The position numbers and the translations under genes are program-made. The notes below the pieces were generated by a model, which made no database searches, was not told the DNA's origin, and saw only the letters and a program-made list of their open reading frames with translations. From Proteiniphilum sp. (lineage in GTDB: Bacteria > Bacteroidota > Bacteroidia > Bacteroidales > Dysgonomonadaceae), in assembly GCA_012728465.1 (NCBI GenBank), contig JAAYFB010000139.1, positions 1 to 15,069 on the forward strand: 15,069 nucleotides of DNA, given 5' to 3'. This document shows, piece after piece, positions 14,302 through 15,069 of this stretch; the stretch's first letter is position 1; every line of letters begins with the position of its first letter.

Positions 14302-15069
14302 ATGGAACTAGGAATTGGAATGTTTGGAGATTTGTCATTCGATTTTCAAACAAAGAAATATCAAAGTGCATCAAGCAGATTAAAAGAAATAGTGGAAGAG
14401 GTGAAACTGGCAGATGAACTAGGTATAGATATATTTGCTATGGGTGAGCATCATCGAGAGGATTATGCGGTGGCATCCCCCGAAACTATTTTAGCGGCCT
14501 TGGCTACAGTTACAAAAAACATAAAGCTATCTAGTGGGGTTAACGTTATTAGCTCAGCTGATCCAGTAAAACTGTATCAAGATTATACAACTGTTGATTT
14601 ATTGTCTAGCGGTAGAGCAGAAATTATGGCAGGTCGTGGTAGTTTTATTGAGTCATTTCCTGTGTTTGGATATGATTTGAATGACTATCATGAGTTATTT
14701 TCAGAGAAGTTAGAGTTGTTGATATCACTAAGAGATAATGAAGTAGTAACATGGGAGGGTAAACATAGAGCACCAATTAATAATTTAACTCTATTTCCTC
14801 GTCCTGAACGAAAAATACCAATTTCTATAGCCGTAGGAGGTACTCCTGAATCGGTGCTGCGAGCAGCTAAGCTGGGTTTGCCAATTGTTTTTGCAATTAT
14901 TGGTGGAAATCCAGCACAGTTTAAACCTCTTATCGATTTCTATAAAGAACAATACATCGCAGGTGGACATAATCCAGAAGAGATGAAAGTTGGTATTCAT
15001 TCTCATACCTTTATCACAGATAACGAAGAGGAACTTATGAAGGATTACTTTCCTCGATATGCATTTTCA
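14302..15069 (+). CDS. LLM-class (luciferase-like) flavin-dependent oxidoreductase, 3' end cut by window edge
   Basis: The frame is open from ATG 14302 to the last base, giving 256 residues of a protein that is usually 330-350 long. It starts MELGIGMFGDLSFD and carries the family's early strand and GEHHREDYAVASP motif (about residues 47-59), then SSGVNVISSADPVKLYQDYT, LLSSGRAEIMAGRGSFIESF (about 104-123) and PISIAVGGTPESVLRAAKLG, matching FMN/F420-type bacterial luciferase-like monooxygenases. The substrate cannot be inferred; there is no partner flavin reductase in view. It has no SD and no promoter that I can recognise in the 93 bp after the rplI terminator. Codon use looks like its neighbours, with no sign of transfer. 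Confidence 0.9.
   Translation, partial: MELGIGMFGDLSFDFQTKKYQSASSRLKEIVEEVKLADELGIDIFAMGEHHREDYAVASPETILAALATVTKNIKLSSGVNVISSADPVKLYQDYTTVDLLSSGRAEIMAGRGSFIESFPVFGYDLNDYHELFSEKLELLISLRDNEVVTWEGKHRAPINNLTLFPRPERKIPISIAVGGTPESVLRAAKLGLPIVFAIIGGNPAQFKPLIDFYKEQYIAGGHNPEEMKVGIHSHTFITDNEEELMKDYFPRYAFS

Overview
The window is AT-rich chromosomal DNA that most likely comes from a member of the Bacteroidota, probably order Bacteroidales. Four things point there: a PorW/SprE-type lipoprotein of the type IX secretion/gliding machinery; the compact rpsF-rpsR-rplI order with no ssb or priB; promoters that fit the Bacteroidetes pattern TTTG-N17-23-TAnnTTTG (upstream of rpsF, pruA and the Gfo/Idh gene); and an almost complete lack of Shine-Dalgarno sites. 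I see no IS element, prophage, tRNA, rRNA or CRISPR array. Nearly everything is core or housekeeping sequence.

Layout, left to right. (1) Positions 1-6456, plus strand: the 3' part of aroA (EPSP synthase), a small membrane-anchored conserved protein, a lone ABC-3-type metal permease, a 1054-residue PorW/SprE-like TPR lipoprotein, and rdgB (house-cleaning ITP/XTP pyrophosphatase) 9 bp behind it. An intrinsic terminator follows rdgB. (2) Positions 6457-7093 hold no convincing gene. They carry a five-copy, exactly 42-bp tandem repeat (6570-6779) and a terminator that belongs to the next gene. (3) A minus-strand Gfo/Idh/MocA oxidoreductase resembling YdgJ/YvaA (7094-8152). (4) A divergent proline-catabolism pair: proline dehydrogenase (minus, 8367-9554) and P5C/glutamate-semialdehyde dehydrogenase pruA (plus, 9814-11445), sharing a 259-bp promoter region and together converting proline to glutamate. 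(5) A minus-strand U32-family protein (11534-12802), convergent with pruA across a bidirectional terminator. (6) The ribosomal-protein operon rpsF-rpsR-rplI (13022-14145), with a near-ideal promoter and terminator. (7) The 5' part of a luciferase-like flavin monooxygenase (14302 to the window end).

The points most worth a second look are the 42-bp tandem array, which is open in two overlapping reading frames, each with a Met codon in nearly every unit, and carries hairpin/T-tract repeats; the perfect Shine-Dalgarno sequences found only in front of rpsR and rplI, in a lineage where the anti-SD is thought to be masked by bS6/bS18/bS21; and a GC-rich hairpin in the leader of the metal permease. 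No obviously new multi-gene system is present.
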